A DNA stretch of 64,000 nucleotides from Rubrobacter indicoceani (GCF_003568865.1 NZ_CP031115.1:1054001-1118000); one strand, 5' to 3'. Positions 38,405 to 47,887 are shown, numbered from the stretch's first letter. Notes: generated from the letters alone by a model not told the origin. Made by a program: numbers and translations.

Positions 38405-39640
38405 ATGGGGCTGAGTCAGGGCTGGCGCAGGATATTGTTGGCCGGAGCAACCCTTGCGGTCGGGTTATCTTTTTCGGCGGGGTGTTCGCTGGTCGCCGAG
38501 GACGCAGCCGAAAGAGAAGCCTCAACCGGCACCGGGGCCGGCGGCTCCGAGAAGACCGGGGCCGAATCGGGGAACGCCGCAGGCGGCAATCCCGGTCAGA
38601 ACCTCGGGGAGATCAAAGGCCTCTACGTACCGGGCTTCAAGGCCGAAGAGGAGCTTGCGCGGATGGCCGGGATCGGGCGTGAGACCGAGATCAACGCCCT
38701 CGTCATAGACGTAAAGGACGGCGGTTATCTGACTTACCCGTCGGAGATCCCGCTCGCAAACGAGATAGACGCCACGACCGAGCAGATCCCGGACCTGGAA
38801 GACTACGTTCAGCGCGTCCACGACGAAGACCTCTACGCGATCGCCCGGCTTGCGGTCTTTCAGGACGACGCCCTCCCGGCGGCCCGGCCCGAACTCGCCG
38901 CGCAGGACTCCTCCACAGGCGGCCCCTGGTACAACTACTCCGGCTCGGCGTGGACGAACCCGTACCAGAAGGAGGTCCGCGACTACAACATCGCCGTTGC
39001 GAAAGAGGCCGCCGAAGCGGGCTTCGATGAGATACAGTTCGACTACGTACGCTTCCCGTCCGACGGTGAGATGGCGAACCTCGAATACGGCGAGGAGACC
39101 TTCCCGAGCCAGGAGGCCACGATAGCGGCCTTCCTCGAAGACGCGCAAAGGGAGCTTGAACCGACCGGAGCTATGGTCTCGGCGGACGTGTTCGGGCTTG
39201 TCGGGGTAAACGACGACGTGGGGATTGGTCAGGTCGTCAGCGAGATGGCCCCGCACCTCGACGTTATAAGCCCGATGGTCTACCCCTCGCACTACCCGGT
39301 CGGCTCCTACGGCTACGAAAACCCAGACCGCGAGCCGTACGACATCGTGAAGTACGCGATGGACGACTTTATCAGCAAGGGCCGCGAGGCAAACCCCGAC
39401 CTTATCGTCCGGCCCTGGCTGCAGGACTTCGAGTACCTCTCGGACTACAGTTCGGAGGACGTCCGTGCCCAGATGGAAGCCACGTACGACTCCGGGCTTG
39501 GGGGTTGGATCCTCTGGAACGCCAGCGGGGATTACACCTTATCGGCTATAGAGGGAGGCGAAAAGATAGCCGGGGCGCAGAACGCCGCAGGTACCGAGAA
39601 CACCGGAGCCGAGGCCGATGACGCTCAGTATTCGCAGTAG
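38405..39640 (+). CDS. Lipoprotein with putative glycoside-hydrolase domain (PF13200/DUF4015-type), second copy
   Basis: 411 residues. Lipoprotein signal with lipobox FSAGC. An acidic Gly-rich linker precedes the same domain as in the 8139-9446 gene: INALVIDVKDGGYLTYPSEI, YAIARLAVFQDDALPAARPE, FDEIQFDYVRFPSDG, VISPMVYPSHYPVGSYGYEN. Carbohydrate hydrolysis is only predicted. It overlaps the following deacetylase by 23 bases, so the two exported proteins likely act together on cell-envelope or exopolysaccharide. Confidence 0.83.
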   Translation: MGLSQGWRRILLAGATLAVGLSFSAGCSLVAEDAAEREASTGTGAGGSEKTGAESGNAAGGNPGQNLGEIKGLYVPGFKAEEELARMAGIGRETEINALVIDVKDGGYLTYPSEIPLANEIDATTEQIPDLEDYVQRVHDEDLYAIARLAVFQDDALPAARPELAAQDSSTGGPWYNYSGSAWTNPYQKEVRDYNIAVAKEAAEAGFDEIQFDYVRFPSDGEMANLEYGEETFPSQEATIAAFLEDAQRELEPTGAMVSADVFGLVGVNDDVGIGQVVSEMAPHLDVISPMVYPSHYPVGSYGYENPDREPYDIVKYAMDDFISKGREANPDLIVRPWLQDFEYLSDYSSEDVRAQMEATYDSGLGGWILWNASGDYTLSAIEGGEKIAGAQNAAGTENTGAEADDAQYSQ

Positions 39641-40646
39641 GTTCACGCCGCTGCTCGCTCCCCTTATATTCCTGATGCTCGCCGCCGGATGCTCCGCCAA
39701 CGACGGCGAGGAGCAGAACGGCAACCCGGAGCAGACCAACACCGTATCGCCAGAGGTCGCAGCCAACGCCAACGAAGGCGGCCTCATAATGGTTCTGGAG
39801 TATCACCGCGTCGGCGGAGATCCGCACTTTGCGCCGGAGTGGACGATCTCCGCCGGGGACTTCCGGGCGCAGCTCCAGCACCTCTACGATAACGACTACT
39901 ATCCGGTAAACTTCCGCGACTTCGTGAACGACGAGATGAACGTACCCGCAGGCAAGACCCCGGTCGTACTCACCTTCGATGATTCGAGCGACACCCAGTT
40001 CACGATGGCAAAGCGGGGCGGCAGGCTGGTCCCCGACCCGGAGGGAGCCGTCGGGGTAATGGCCGACTTCAGCCGGAAGAACCCCGAATGGCCGACGCGG
40101 GCGACCTTCTTTGTCCTCCCCGAAGCCGACGCCCCGAACAATCTCTTCGGCCAGCCCGAACACTCTAAAGAAAAACTGAACTATCTGGTGGACAACGGCA
40201 TGGAGATCGGAACACACACCCTCTACCACGAGAACCTCGCTCTCGCCTCACCCGAAGAAGTCCAGCGGCAGATAGTCCTCTCGATCGAAGCCATCCAACA
40301 GTTCGTTCCCGGCTACGAGGTGGACACCCTCGGCGTGCCGTTCGGGGAGTATCCGTCCGACATAAACCTGCTGAAATCCGGCTCCTACAAAGGCAAGACC
40401 TACGAGCTTGACGGCGCGGTCGAGGTAACGGGCGGGGCGACCTACCCGCCGGGACACCCCGAGTTCGACCCGTACCACGTACCGCGCATCCAGGCCGAGC
40501 CGTTCAAAGCCGATCTGCAGTACTACTTCGACTATTTCGAGGAAAACCCCGAAGACCGCTACGTCTCCGACGGCGACCCGGACACAAAGACCATCCCCGA
40601 ACCGGTGATGGAAGAGACGACCGGAGCGGTGCAGGGGCAGTACTAG
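39618..40646 (+). CDS. Polysaccharide deacetylase (NodB/CE4) lipoprotein
   Basis: 342 residues. Lipobox LAAGC after a hydrophobic signal. CE4 motif 1 is VVLTFDDSSDTQF (Asp base and metal Asp) and motif 2 is MEIGTHTLYHENL (HxxxH metal ligands). Predicted to remove acetyl groups from an N-acetylated or O-acetylated glycan at the cell surface. It starts within the end of the preceding lipoprotein gene and ends one base before the DUF7002 start. Confidence 0.87.
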   Translation: MTLSIRSRFTPLLAPLIFLMLAAGCSANDGEEQNGNPEQTNTVSPEVAANANEGGLIMVLEYHRVGGDPHFAPEWTISAGDFRAQLQHLYDNDYYPVNFRDFVNDEMNVPAGKTPVVLTFDDSSDTQFTMAKRGGRLVPDPEGAVGVMADFSRKNPEWPTRATFFVLPEADAPNNLFGQPEHSKEKLNYLVDNGMEIGTHTLYHENLALASPEEVQRQIVLSIEAIQQFVPGYEVDTLGVPFGEYPSDINLLKSGSYKGKTYELDGAVEVTGGATYPPGHPEFDPYHVPRIQAEPFKADLQYYFDYFEENPEDRYVSDGDPDTKTIPEPVMEETTGAVQGQY

Positions 40647-40647
40647 T

Positions 40648-41247
40648 TTGGAGCGGGAGCGATTTCTCCGCAAGCACCCTCGTCTCTATCATCTAGCGGA
40701 GGCCGGAAGCTACGGGAGCATAGTCAGACACGGCCTACTCAGCACGAGCGCGTTGCTGGATCTCTTCGGGGTGTCCGGTGAAGAGCGGTTCCGGATAGAA
40801 TCCTCCCGCCGCCCGGAGATGGTCGAGCTACACCACCCCGAACATGGTTCCGCGCTGATCCGCGACAACAAGCCGATAAACGAGAGGGCCTTGCGAAACT
40901 CCCTTACCGACACGTCTTCAAGAGAGTGGTACGAGACGCTCAACCGCCGCGTGTTTTTCTGGGTTGACGAGGAGCGGCTTTCAAGGCTCGTGAACGCAAG
41001 GGCGTACCGCGACCGTGAACACCTCGTCCTGGAAGTAGACGCCCGAAAGCTGGTCGAACGCCACCACAACAGGATACGAATCTCCACCCTGAACACCGGG
41101 GCGGCCTTCCCGCTCGGCGCACCGTCGCGCGGCAGCGACACCTTTCGAATGCTTGAGGAGTACCCGCTCAAAAAGCCTGTAGTCGAGCTGACCGTAGATC
41201 ATTCGGTACCGGATATACGGGAGTTCATCGTACGCAGGAGACCGTAG
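40648..41247 (+). CDS. DUF7002-like protein (possible ADP-ribosyltransferase-like fold)
   Basis: 199 residues, TTG start at 40648. The N terminus RLYHLAEAGSYGSIVRHGLL matches the DUF7002 family as I recall it, whose function is unknown. The 'YH...SI..HGL' pattern resembles the NAD-binding start of DarT/RNA 2'-phosphotransferase-type ADP-ribosyltransferases, which is a suggestion only. Further conserved-looking blocks are RDNKPINERALRNSLTD, VFFWVDEERLSRLVNARAY and APSRGSDTF. It is the last gene before cas3 and could be a host gene or part of a defence neighbourhood. Confidence 0.72.
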   Translation: MERERFLRKHPRLYHLAEAGSYGSIVRHGLLSTSALLDLFGVSGEERFRIESSRRPEMVELHHPEHGSALIRDNKPINERALRNSLTDTSSREWYETLNRRVFFWVDEERLSRLVNARAYRDREHLVLEVDARKLVERHHNRIRISTLNTGAAFPLGAPSRGSDTFRMLEEYPLKKPVVELTVDHSVPDIREFIVRRRP

Positions 41248-41341
41248 CTCTCCGCTCGGACCCTCCCCGCAGACGATTGCGCCAGGCTGTTGGATGTCGG
41301 AAACTTCCGTCCAGGGAGCCTGTTCTCATGGGGAGATGGAC

Positions 41342-43606
41342 ATGAACGAGAAATTCTACGCGCACACTCCGGCGGAAGGTAGTGAGGTCTGGCATGACCT
41401 CGCCTCACATCTGGAACGGACTTCGGAGCTGGCGCATGAGAATGCGTCGAAGTTCGGGGCGGGGGAACTCGGGCGGCTGGCGGGACTCTGGCACGACATC
41501 GGTAAGTTCAACCCTGCATTTCAGGGGTATCTGAAAGCCTGTTACGAGGCGGAGCTTGCCGGTGGGAAACCGCCCCGGGCCGGGAGCGTACCTCATGCGG
41601 TTTACGGGGCGATGTTTGCGGCCGGGGCGGTCGGTGCGCTGGCTGCTGTGATCCATGGTCACCACGCCGGGCTGCCGAACTCCGCGAAGATGAGGGATTC
41701 TCTTGCGAAGACGGAGGCTCGCGACGCTCTGGATCGTATCCTTCCGCACGCACGCAAGAGCGTGAAAGAGCTGGAGTTCGGTGGAGATGTGCTTGCGCTC
41801 TTTGCGGAGCCACCCGCCGACGAGTTGCAGATGGAGGTCTTGCAACGAATGGTCTTCTCCGCCCTCGTGGACGCTGACTTTCTCGACACGGAGACGCACT
41901 TCGATCCGGAAATATTCGATTCAAGGGGCTCGAACGTAGCCGTCGGAGAGATGTGGAAGGCTTTTGTTCGGGATCAGGAAAGCCTGATTGCAGGCTTTCG
42001 AAGGGATGAAATGCCGGTCAACACCGTCCGTCGCGAGGTCTATGAATGCTGCGTGGAGGCGGCTGAGGACCCAACAGGCATCTTTCGTCTCGCCGTCCCG
42101 ACCGGCGGAGGAAAGACGCGCAGCAGCCTCGCTTTCGCCCTCCGTCACGCCACCGTCCACGACCTCGACCGGATAATAGTCGCCGTACCTTACACGAGCA
42201 TTATCGAGCAGACCGCCTCCGTATACCGGGGGATATTTCGGCAACTCGGTGATGATGCCGTCCTTGAACACCACTCGGCGGTGCGACGAGAAGTGGATGA
42301 CGAGCGAGACCTTCAGGACGATCCCACCGAGGCCGAACGGCAGGAAGAATCACGAACCCGCGCGAGGCTCGCAACGGAGAACTGGGACGCACCGCTCATC
42401 GTCACGACAACGGTACAGCTTCTGGAGAGCCTCTTTGCCAATCGGACGAGCCGTTGTCGGAAATTGCACAACATCGCCGGGAGCGTGATCATCCTCGACG
42501 AAGTCCAGGCTCTCCCGGCGGGCCTTCTAACCCCGACCCTCAGCATGCTCTCCGAACTCGTTCGCCGCTACGGTGTATCGGTTGTGCTCTGCACTGCGAC
42601 CCAGCCCGCCTTCGAGGAGCGGAGCAAATACCTTCAGGGTTTCGAGGAGATATCCGACATAGTCCCGCAGGAGCGGGTAGCGGAACACTTCCAGACCCTG
42701 CGTCGGGTCGAGTACGAAATCTCGAAGGAGGAATGGTCCTGGCAGGAAGTCGCGACCCGACTCGTTGAGGCCTCGTCCGGTAGGCAGGCGATGGCCGTAC
42801 TCAACACCCGCAAGGACGCGCTCGCCCTGATAGACGCCCTCGCGAGGGAGGGAGAGGAGGAATCTTTGCTGCATCTCTCCACGCTTTTGTGCGGGGCGCA
42901 CCGGCGGGACGTTCTGGAAGAGGTTCGCAGGAGGCTGGATGCGGGGGAGCCGTGCCTGCTCGTCTCCACTCAGGTGGTGGAGGCCGGGGTTGACCTTGAC
43001 TTCCCGGTCGTCTTCCGGGCGATGGGGCCGCTCGACAGGATCGTCCAGGCCGCCGGACGCTGCAACCGGGAGGGGAAGCTCCCCGGAATGGGGCGAGTCG
43101 TCGTCTTCAGGCCCGAGGAACGGCGAATGCCGAGGGGTGAATACGAGGTCGGGTTCGGGGAGGCCGAGGTCATGCTCCAGAGGCCCGATATCGACCTCCA
43201 CGACCCCGGCATCTTTCGCGAGTACTTCGCCAACCTCTACCGGGGAGTTCCGACGGACGGAAGAGAGATCCAGAAATACCGAAAGGTCTTTGACTTCCCG
43301 GAGGTTGCGGCCCGCTACAGGCTCATCTCCGAAAACACGGTCCCGGTCGTCGTGCGCTACGGCGGGTTCGGGAAGCTTGACGGCGAACTCGACGCGCTTC
43401 TGGACCGCATCCGCTACAGGGGGATTCGGGCTGCGGATCACAGAGTCTTACAGCCCTACGTCGTATCGATGTTCGAGGACGAGTTCGACCGGAAGAAGAG
43501 CTGGATGCTGGAAGTCGCCGACGGACTTCACCTTTGGACCGGAGGCTACGACGAACTGCGAGGCATCGAGGACATAGACGGCGACCCCTCGGCGCTGGTG
43601 TGGTGA
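41342..43606 (+). CDS. cas3: CRISPR-associated helicase/nuclease Cas3 (HD domain fused), type I-C
   Basis: 754 residues. Recruited by Cascade to nick and degrade target DNA. The N-terminal HD nuclease has LWHDIGKFNPAFQGYL (~50) and VIHGHHAGLP. The SF2 helicase has Walker A VPTGGGKTRSSLAFA (~252), DEAD-like box IILDEVQALPAG (~383), ATQPAF, VVEAGVDLDF and motif VI QAAGRCNREG (~570). The frame is open from 41294, but ATG 41342 (or 41336) has the GGGAGA site. It is followed 42 bases later by cas5. Confidence 0.96.
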   Translation: MNEKFYAHTPAEGSEVWHDLASHLERTSELAHENASKFGAGELGRLAGLWHDIGKFNPAFQGYLKACYEAELAGGKPPRAGSVPHAVYGAMFAAGAVGALAAVIHGHHAGLPNSAKMRDSLAKTEARDALDRILPHARKSVKELEFGGDVLALFAEPPADELQMEVLQRMVFSALVDADFLDTETHFDPEIFDSRGSNVAVGEMWKAFVRDQESLIAGFRRDEMPVNTVRREVYECCVEAAEDPTGIFRLAVPTGGGKTRSSLAFALRHATVHDLDRIIVAVPYTSIIEQTASVYRGIFRQLGDDAVLEHHSAVRREVDDERDLQDDPTEAERQEESRTRARLATENWDAPLIVTTTVQLLESLFANRTSRCRKLHNIAGSVIILDEVQALPAGLLTPTLSMLSELVRRYGVSVVLCTATQPAFEERSKYLQGFEEISDIVPQERVAEHFQTLRRVEYEISKEEWSWQEVATRLVEASSGRQAMAVLNTRKDALALIDALAREGEEESLLHLSTLLCGAHRRDVLEEVRRRLDAGEPCLLVSTQVVEAGVDLDFPVVFRAMGPLDRIVQAAGRCNREGKLPGMGRVVVFRPEERRMPRGEYEVGFGEAEVMLQRPDIDLHDPGIFREYFANLYRGVPTDGREIQKYRKVFDFPEVAARYRLISENTVPVVVRYGGFGKLDGELDALLDRIRYRGIRAADHRVLQPYVVSMFEDEFDRKKSWMLEVADGLHLWTGGYDELRGIEDIDGDPSALVW

Positions 43607-43648
43607 GCAGGAATAGAAGATAGCGAAGATTCGAGGAAGGGAGGCGGA

Positions 43649-44356
43649 ATGGAAGGTAGCTCATCGCTCTCGGTCAGGGTCTGGGGTGATTTCGCGTGTT
43701 TCACGAGGCCGGAGTTCGGGGTGGAACGCGTCAGCTACGAGGTCATGACCCCGAGTGCGGCGCGGGGAATTCTGGAGGCGATCTTCTGGAAGCCCGAGTT
43801 CCGGTGGCTGGTCCGGGAGATAAAGGTGCTCGCCCCGATACGTCATTTCTCTATTCTGCGCAACGAGATGAACAGCCTGCAGAGCGACCGTTCCGCAAGA
43901 AGCTGGGAGTCGAACGGCGGTGGTTACTACGCCGACGACGACCGCGCTCAGCGCCACACGCTCTGCCTGAGGGACGTTGCATACGTAATCCGGGCCGACA
44001 TCGAGCTGAAGCCCCACGCGACGGACAACGTAGCCAAGTACCGCGATCAGTTCCGCCGAAGGGTAAAGCGAGGCCAGTGCTTTAATCAGCCGTACCTCGG
44101 AACAAGGGAGTTCTCGGCCTTCTTCGGGCCGCCCGGTGCCGGCGAAGAGCCGGTAGACGTAACCGACGACCTCGGCCTGATGCTCTTCGACGTGGCCTTC
44201 GTGCCGGACCCGAAAGGCAACGTGTCTCACGCCGGACACGGGCCGGAAGGAAGGACGGTGGTAAAGGCGAACGCGAAACCGGCTTTCTTTCAGGCCAGGC
44301 TGGAAGGCGGAGTGTTGCGCGTCCCGCCAGAATTGTACGAGGGGAGGAAGTCGTGA
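43649..44356 (+). CDS. cas5c: Cas5c (Cas5d), crRNA-processing Cascade subunit
   Basis: 235 residues. In type I-C, Cas5 replaces Cas6: it cleaves the repeat at the base of its stem and caps the 5' handle. Family blocks: SVRVWGDFACFTRPEFGVER, SYEVMTPSAARGILEAIFW, IRHFSILRNEM and RGQCFNQPYLGTREFSAFF. Strong ribosome site GGGAGGCGG. It overlaps cas8c by four bases. Confidence 0.94.
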   Translation: MEGSSSLSVRVWGDFACFTRPEFGVERVSYEVMTPSAARGILEAIFWKPEFRWLVREIKVLAPIRHFSILRNEMNSLQSDRSARSWESNGGGYYADDDRAQRHTLCLRDVAYVIRADIELKPHATDNVAKYRDQFRRRVKRGQCFNQPYLGTREFSAFFGPPGAGEEPVDVTDDLGLMLFDVAFVPDPKGNVSHAGHGPEGRTVVKANAKPAFFQARLEGGVLRVPPELYEGRKS

Positions 44357-46092
44357 TCCTCCGCAGGCTCGTGGAGTACGCGAGGCGCATGGAGGACGAG
44401 GGAGTCCTGACCCCGGTCATGTACGCCTCGGTCCCGGTTCGGTGGCAGATCGTCCTGAGTATGGAAGGAGAACTCGAAGGCTTCGTCTCTCTTGGTGGAG
44501 ACAGGAAAGACAACAAGCGCGGTGAGAACCTTGTCGTACCGAATCTTGTGCGCGCGGCCGGAATCAAACCAAAACTCCTTGTAGATAACGGGGAGTACGT
44601 TCTCGGCGTGGGACGACCGGACTCGGACCCCGCAAAGGTCCAGGAGCGTCACCGACGGTTCGTGGACCTTGTAGAACGCTGCGCCAACGAGACCGAAGAC
44701 GCCGATGTCGCAGCCGTATCCCGCTTCCTCGCTCGCTGGGACGAGGGCGAGTATCGGGAGAAATTGCGTGCTGACTTCGACCCGCAGGACAACATGACCT
44801 TCCGGGTGCGGGGAAGGTTCCCGTTCGACCACGACGACGTAAAGGCATTCTGGTCGAAGAGCACGACCGGGGCGGGGATGCCGGAGATGACATGTCTCGT
44901 TACCGGGGAGTTCGGCCCGGTAGAGAAGCGGCTTCCGGTCAAGGTCAAGGGGCTGACCGGAATCGGCGGGCAGGCGGCGGGGACTTCTCTGATCTCGGCT
45001 AACGCCGAACCTTTCGAGTCCTACGGTCTCAAGAATTCGCTCACGTCCCCGATCTCCCGCGACGCCGGAGAACTTTTCGGCAAGGCCCTCAACCACCTTC
45101 TCGCTGACGAGCGGTCGCGGGTCTTTGTCGGGCCGTCGGTGTACGTATTCTGGACGAAGAAGAAGTCCACCTTCGACCCCGTGACCTTCTTGCAGAACCG
45201 CCCCGACCCGGAGAGCGTCAAGCTACTCCTGAACTCGCCGCTCTCGGGCGTAGAGCGGAGCGGGGTCGGGGCGGACGATTTCTACGCGCTCGCGCTCTCC
45301 GCGAGCGGCGGTCGGGCGGTGGTTCGGGACTGGCTGGAGACAACCATACCGGAGGCCGAGAAGAACCTGAAGCGCTGGTTCACCGCCCAAAGAGTAGTCG
45401 ATTATCAGGGGGAGATGGGTGATCCGTTCGGGCTTTTCGCGCTGGCTGCCGGGGCTTACCGGGACGCGAGCAAGGAGATGACGCCGCAGGTCCCGGCCTC
45501 GCTGGTTCGGGCGGCGGTGAAGGGCGGACGGCTGCCGGAGGACTTGCTGGTGCGGGCTGTTCGGCGCAACCGGGCCGACGGGGATGTAAGCCGTCAGCGG
45601 GCGGCGCTTATGAAGCTGGTCATGATCTACGGCGGAGGGGAAGGAGCGAGAATGGCACAGAAACTGGAAGAGCTGAACCCGGAGGTAACGGAACCCGCAT
45701 ATCACTGCGGCAGGCTGCTGGCGGAACTGGAAGATTTGCAGCGACGGGCGATACCGGGCGTCAAGGCGACCATCATGGACCGCTACTACGGCGCGGCGTC
45801 GAGTACCCCGGCAAGCGTCTTCGGGACGCTGATGCGCGGCCACATTGCTCATATCGGGAAGATCCGGAAAGAGACGCCCGGCATCGGGATGGCGATACAG
45901 GACAGGATAAGCGAGATAACAACGAAGATCGGCCCCGTTTTTCCCCTGACCCTGACGATGCGGCTGCAGGCCGTCTTCGCCCTCGGCTACTACCACCAGC
46001 GCGCCCACAACCGGGCCGAAGCCGCCCGCGCAAAGGCGGAGAGAGAAGCCCGCCCCCGGAACACCGAAAGCAACGACGAAACGGAGGTCTAG
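44353..46092 (+). CDS. cas8c: Cas8c (Csd1), large Cascade subunit
   Basis: 579 residues, GTG start. The large subunit recognises the PAM and recruits Cas3; in type I-C an internal start within cas8c commonly also makes a small Cas11-like subunit. Csd1 family blocks: the start ILRRLVEYARRMEDEG, VPNLVRAAGIKPKLLVDNG, NAEPFESYGLKNS, FVGPSVYVFWTKK and near the C terminus GHIAHIGKIRKETPGI. Position between cas5 and cas7 confirms the identity. Confidence 0.94.
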   Translation: MILRRLVEYARRMEDEGVLTPVMYASVPVRWQIVLSMEGELEGFVSLGGDRKDNKRGENLVVPNLVRAAGIKPKLLVDNGEYVLGVGRPDSDPAKVQERHRRFVDLVERCANETEDADVAAVSRFLARWDEGEYREKLRADFDPQDNMTFRVRGRFPFDHDDVKAFWSKSTTGAGMPEMTCLVTGEFGPVEKRLPVKVKGLTGIGGQAAGTSLISANAEPFESYGLKNSLTSPISRDAGELFGKALNHLLADERSRVFVGPSVYVFWTKKKSTFDPVTFLQNRPDPESVKLLLNSPLSGVERSGVGADDFYALALSASGGRAVVRDWLETTIPEAEKNLKRWFTAQRVVDYQGEMGDPFGLFALAAGAYRDASKEMTPQVPASLVRAAVKGGRLPEDLLVRAVRRNRADGDVSRQRAALMKLVMIYGGGEGARMAQKLEELNPEVTEPAYHCGRLLAELEDLQRRAIPGVKATIMDRYYGAASSTPASVFGTLMRGHIAHIGKIRKETPGIGMAIQDRISEITTKIGPVFPLTLTMRLQAVFALGYYHQRAHNRAEAARAKAEREARPRNTESNDETEV

Positions 46093-46093
46093 C

Positions 46094-47239
46094 ATGACCG
46101 AGCAGAGAACGCAGCACCACTGCGACCCGACGAAGAAGCACGACTTCCTTATCGTCTTCGACGTGACGGATGGCAACCCGAACGGCGATCCGGACGCCGG
46201 GAACCTCCCGCGTACCGACCCCGAGACGATGGAGGGACTCGTCACCGACGTGGCCCTGAAAAGGAAAATCAGGAACTTCATCGGCATAGCGGCGGAGGAT
46301 CAGGCCGAGCCGGGCAGGTTCAAGATCTTCGTGGAGCATCACGGCGTGCTCAACGACCAGATCCGGCGCGCCTACGTGGCTCAGGGCATGGACGTGGGCA
46401 GGAAGGTCGAGAAGCCCGTAACCGACGCGAAGGTCATCGAGAACCTCCGGGTGATTAAAGAGGCTCTACCGCCAGCCTTCGCCTTCACAGACGTTCCGGA
46501 GAACTCCGACGAGCTGCCGAGCCTTGCGTACTCCGGGGAGTACTCCGAGACGGAATTCAAAGAGCAACTCGACGGTCTTGGCGATACCGTGATCGCCAAG
46601 ACGAAGGCGCTCCTGAGCAGCCTGAAGAAAGACTCCGGCAAGCCGGACAAGAACCGGGACAACGTCGAGAAAGCTCGTAGGTGGATGTGCGAGAACTTCT
46701 ACGACATCCGCATGTTCGGGGCGGTTATGAGCACGGGTCTCAACGCCGGGCAGGTGCGCGGGCCTCTGCAACTGACGTTCTCGCGCTCCGTAGACCCGAT
46801 CATCCCCCAGGACCTCGCCATAACCCGCATGGCCGTGACCGACGAGCGAGACCGCGACAAGCTCCAGACCATCGGACGAAAGACCCTGATCCCTTACGGA
46901 CTCTACGTCGGGAAAGGTTTTTTCTCCCCGCACCTCGCGAAGCAGACCGGCGTCACCCCGGAAGACCTCTCGCTCTTCTGGGACTCTCTCATCTACATGT
47001 GGGATATGGACCGGAGCGCGAGCCGGGGGATGATGGCCCCGCGTGGTATCTATATCTTCACCCACGACAATAAATATGGCAACGCACCCGTTCACGAACT
47101 CTTCGACCGTGTATCGGTCGTGCTCAAAGAGGAGAAAAGCCCGCGCAAGTTCGGAGACTACAAGGTAGAAGCCCCCGCTGGAGGGCCGCTTGACGAGGTC
47201 GGGTTTCCCGGCGTTACCCTGACGAAGCTCCTGGGATAG
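46094..47239 (+). CDS. cas7c: Cas7c (Csd2), Cascade backbone, with internal insertion
   Basis: 381 residues, whereas Csd2 proteins are usually around 280-300. Several copies coat the crRNA. The canonical parts are intact: FLIVFDVTDGNPNGDPDAG at the start, LVTDVALKRKIRNFIG, RRWMCENFYDIRMFGAVMST, QVRGPLQLTFSRSVDPI and IPYGLYVGKGFFSP. Extra sequence of about 80 residues lies between RRAYVAQGMDVG (~98) and the RRWMCENF block (~195); it is charged and helical with YSETEFKEQLDGLGDTVI and a Lys/Asp-rich end. ATG at 46094 after ACGGAGG. Confidence 0.94.
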   Translation: MTEQRTQHHCDPTKKHDFLIVFDVTDGNPNGDPDAGNLPRTDPETMEGLVTDVALKRKIRNFIGIAAEDQAEPGRFKIFVEHHGVLNDQIRRAYVAQGMDVGRKVEKPVTDAKVIENLRVIKEALPPAFAFTDVPENSDELPSLAYSGEYSETEFKEQLDGLGDTVIAKTKALLSSLKKDSGKPDKNRDNVEKARRWMCENFYDIRMFGAVMSTGLNAGQVRGPLQLTFSRSVDPIIPQDLAITRMAVTDERDRDKLQTIGRKTLIPYGLYVGKGFFSPHLAKQTGVTPEDLSLFWDSLIYMWDMDRSASRGMMAPRGIYIFTHDNKYGNAPVHELFDRVSVVLKEEKSPRKFGDYKVEAPAGGPLDEVGFPGVTLTKLLG

Positions 47240-47276
47240 CGGCATGCCCGGTGGGTGGGCGGAGGAGGAGCTTGTG

Positions 47277-47876
47277 ATGATCTCCGCCCTCGAACACTAC
47301 TCGTACTGCCCGCGTCAGTGCGCCCTGATCCACGTCGAGCACGTCTACGACGAGAACCTCTACACCCTTCGCGGCACCCGCGCCCACACCCGCGCCCACG
47401 ACGAGAACGAATCCGGCTCCGAAGAAGGCGTCCGCATCGAACGCGGGATGCCGCTCTTCTCGGAACGACTCGGCCTTATCGGCAAGTCCGACATCGTCGA
47501 GTTCGGGCCGGACGAAACCCCGTTTCCCATTGAGTACAAGGTCGGGCCGAGAAAGGAGAACCACCACGACGACCTCCAGCTCTGCGCTCAGGCGTTGTGT
47601 CTGGAGGAGATGTTCGGTGGAGGAGTTCCGGCCGGGGCAGTGTTTCACCATTCGTCTCGCAGGCGGCGCGAGGTCGTTTTCACAGAAGGGTTGCGGCGTG
47701 AAACGGAAGAGGCCGTCGGGCGGGTCCGGGAGATGATCTTGGCCTCAGAAGTCCCGCCGCCCGTCGCCGATGCCCGCTGCCCGAAGTGCTCGCTCTTCGA
47801 CGCCTGTATGCCGTTTACGCTCGCGCAGATGGATGTGAAAGCCGGACTCGCCCGACTCTTCGACCCGGAAAGGTAG
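47277..47876 (+). CDS. cas4: Cas4, adaptation nuclease
   Basis: 199 residues, RecB-like Fe-S nuclease that trims prespacers and selects PAM orientation with Cas1-Cas2. N-terminal Cys in YCPRQCALIHVEHVY and the C-terminal cluster ARCPKCSLFDACMP bind the Fe-S. The nuclease core has GKSDIVEFG, PIEYKVGPRK and HHDDLQLCAQALCLEEMF. The frame is open from 47244, but the GGAGGAGG site at 47261-47268 and family starts (MISALEHY) support ATG 47277 (or GTG 47274). Confidence 0.94.
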   Translation: MISALEHYSYCPRQCALIHVEHVYDENLYTLRGTRAHTRAHDENESGSEEGVRIERGMPLFSERLGLIGKSDIVEFGPDETPFPIEYKVGPRKENHHDDLQLCAQALCLEEMFGGGVPAGAVFHHSSRRRREVVFTEGLRRETEEAVGRVREMILASEVPPPVADARCPKCSLFDACMPFTLAQMDVKAGLARLFDPER

Positions 47877-47887
47877 GCATCCCTTTG

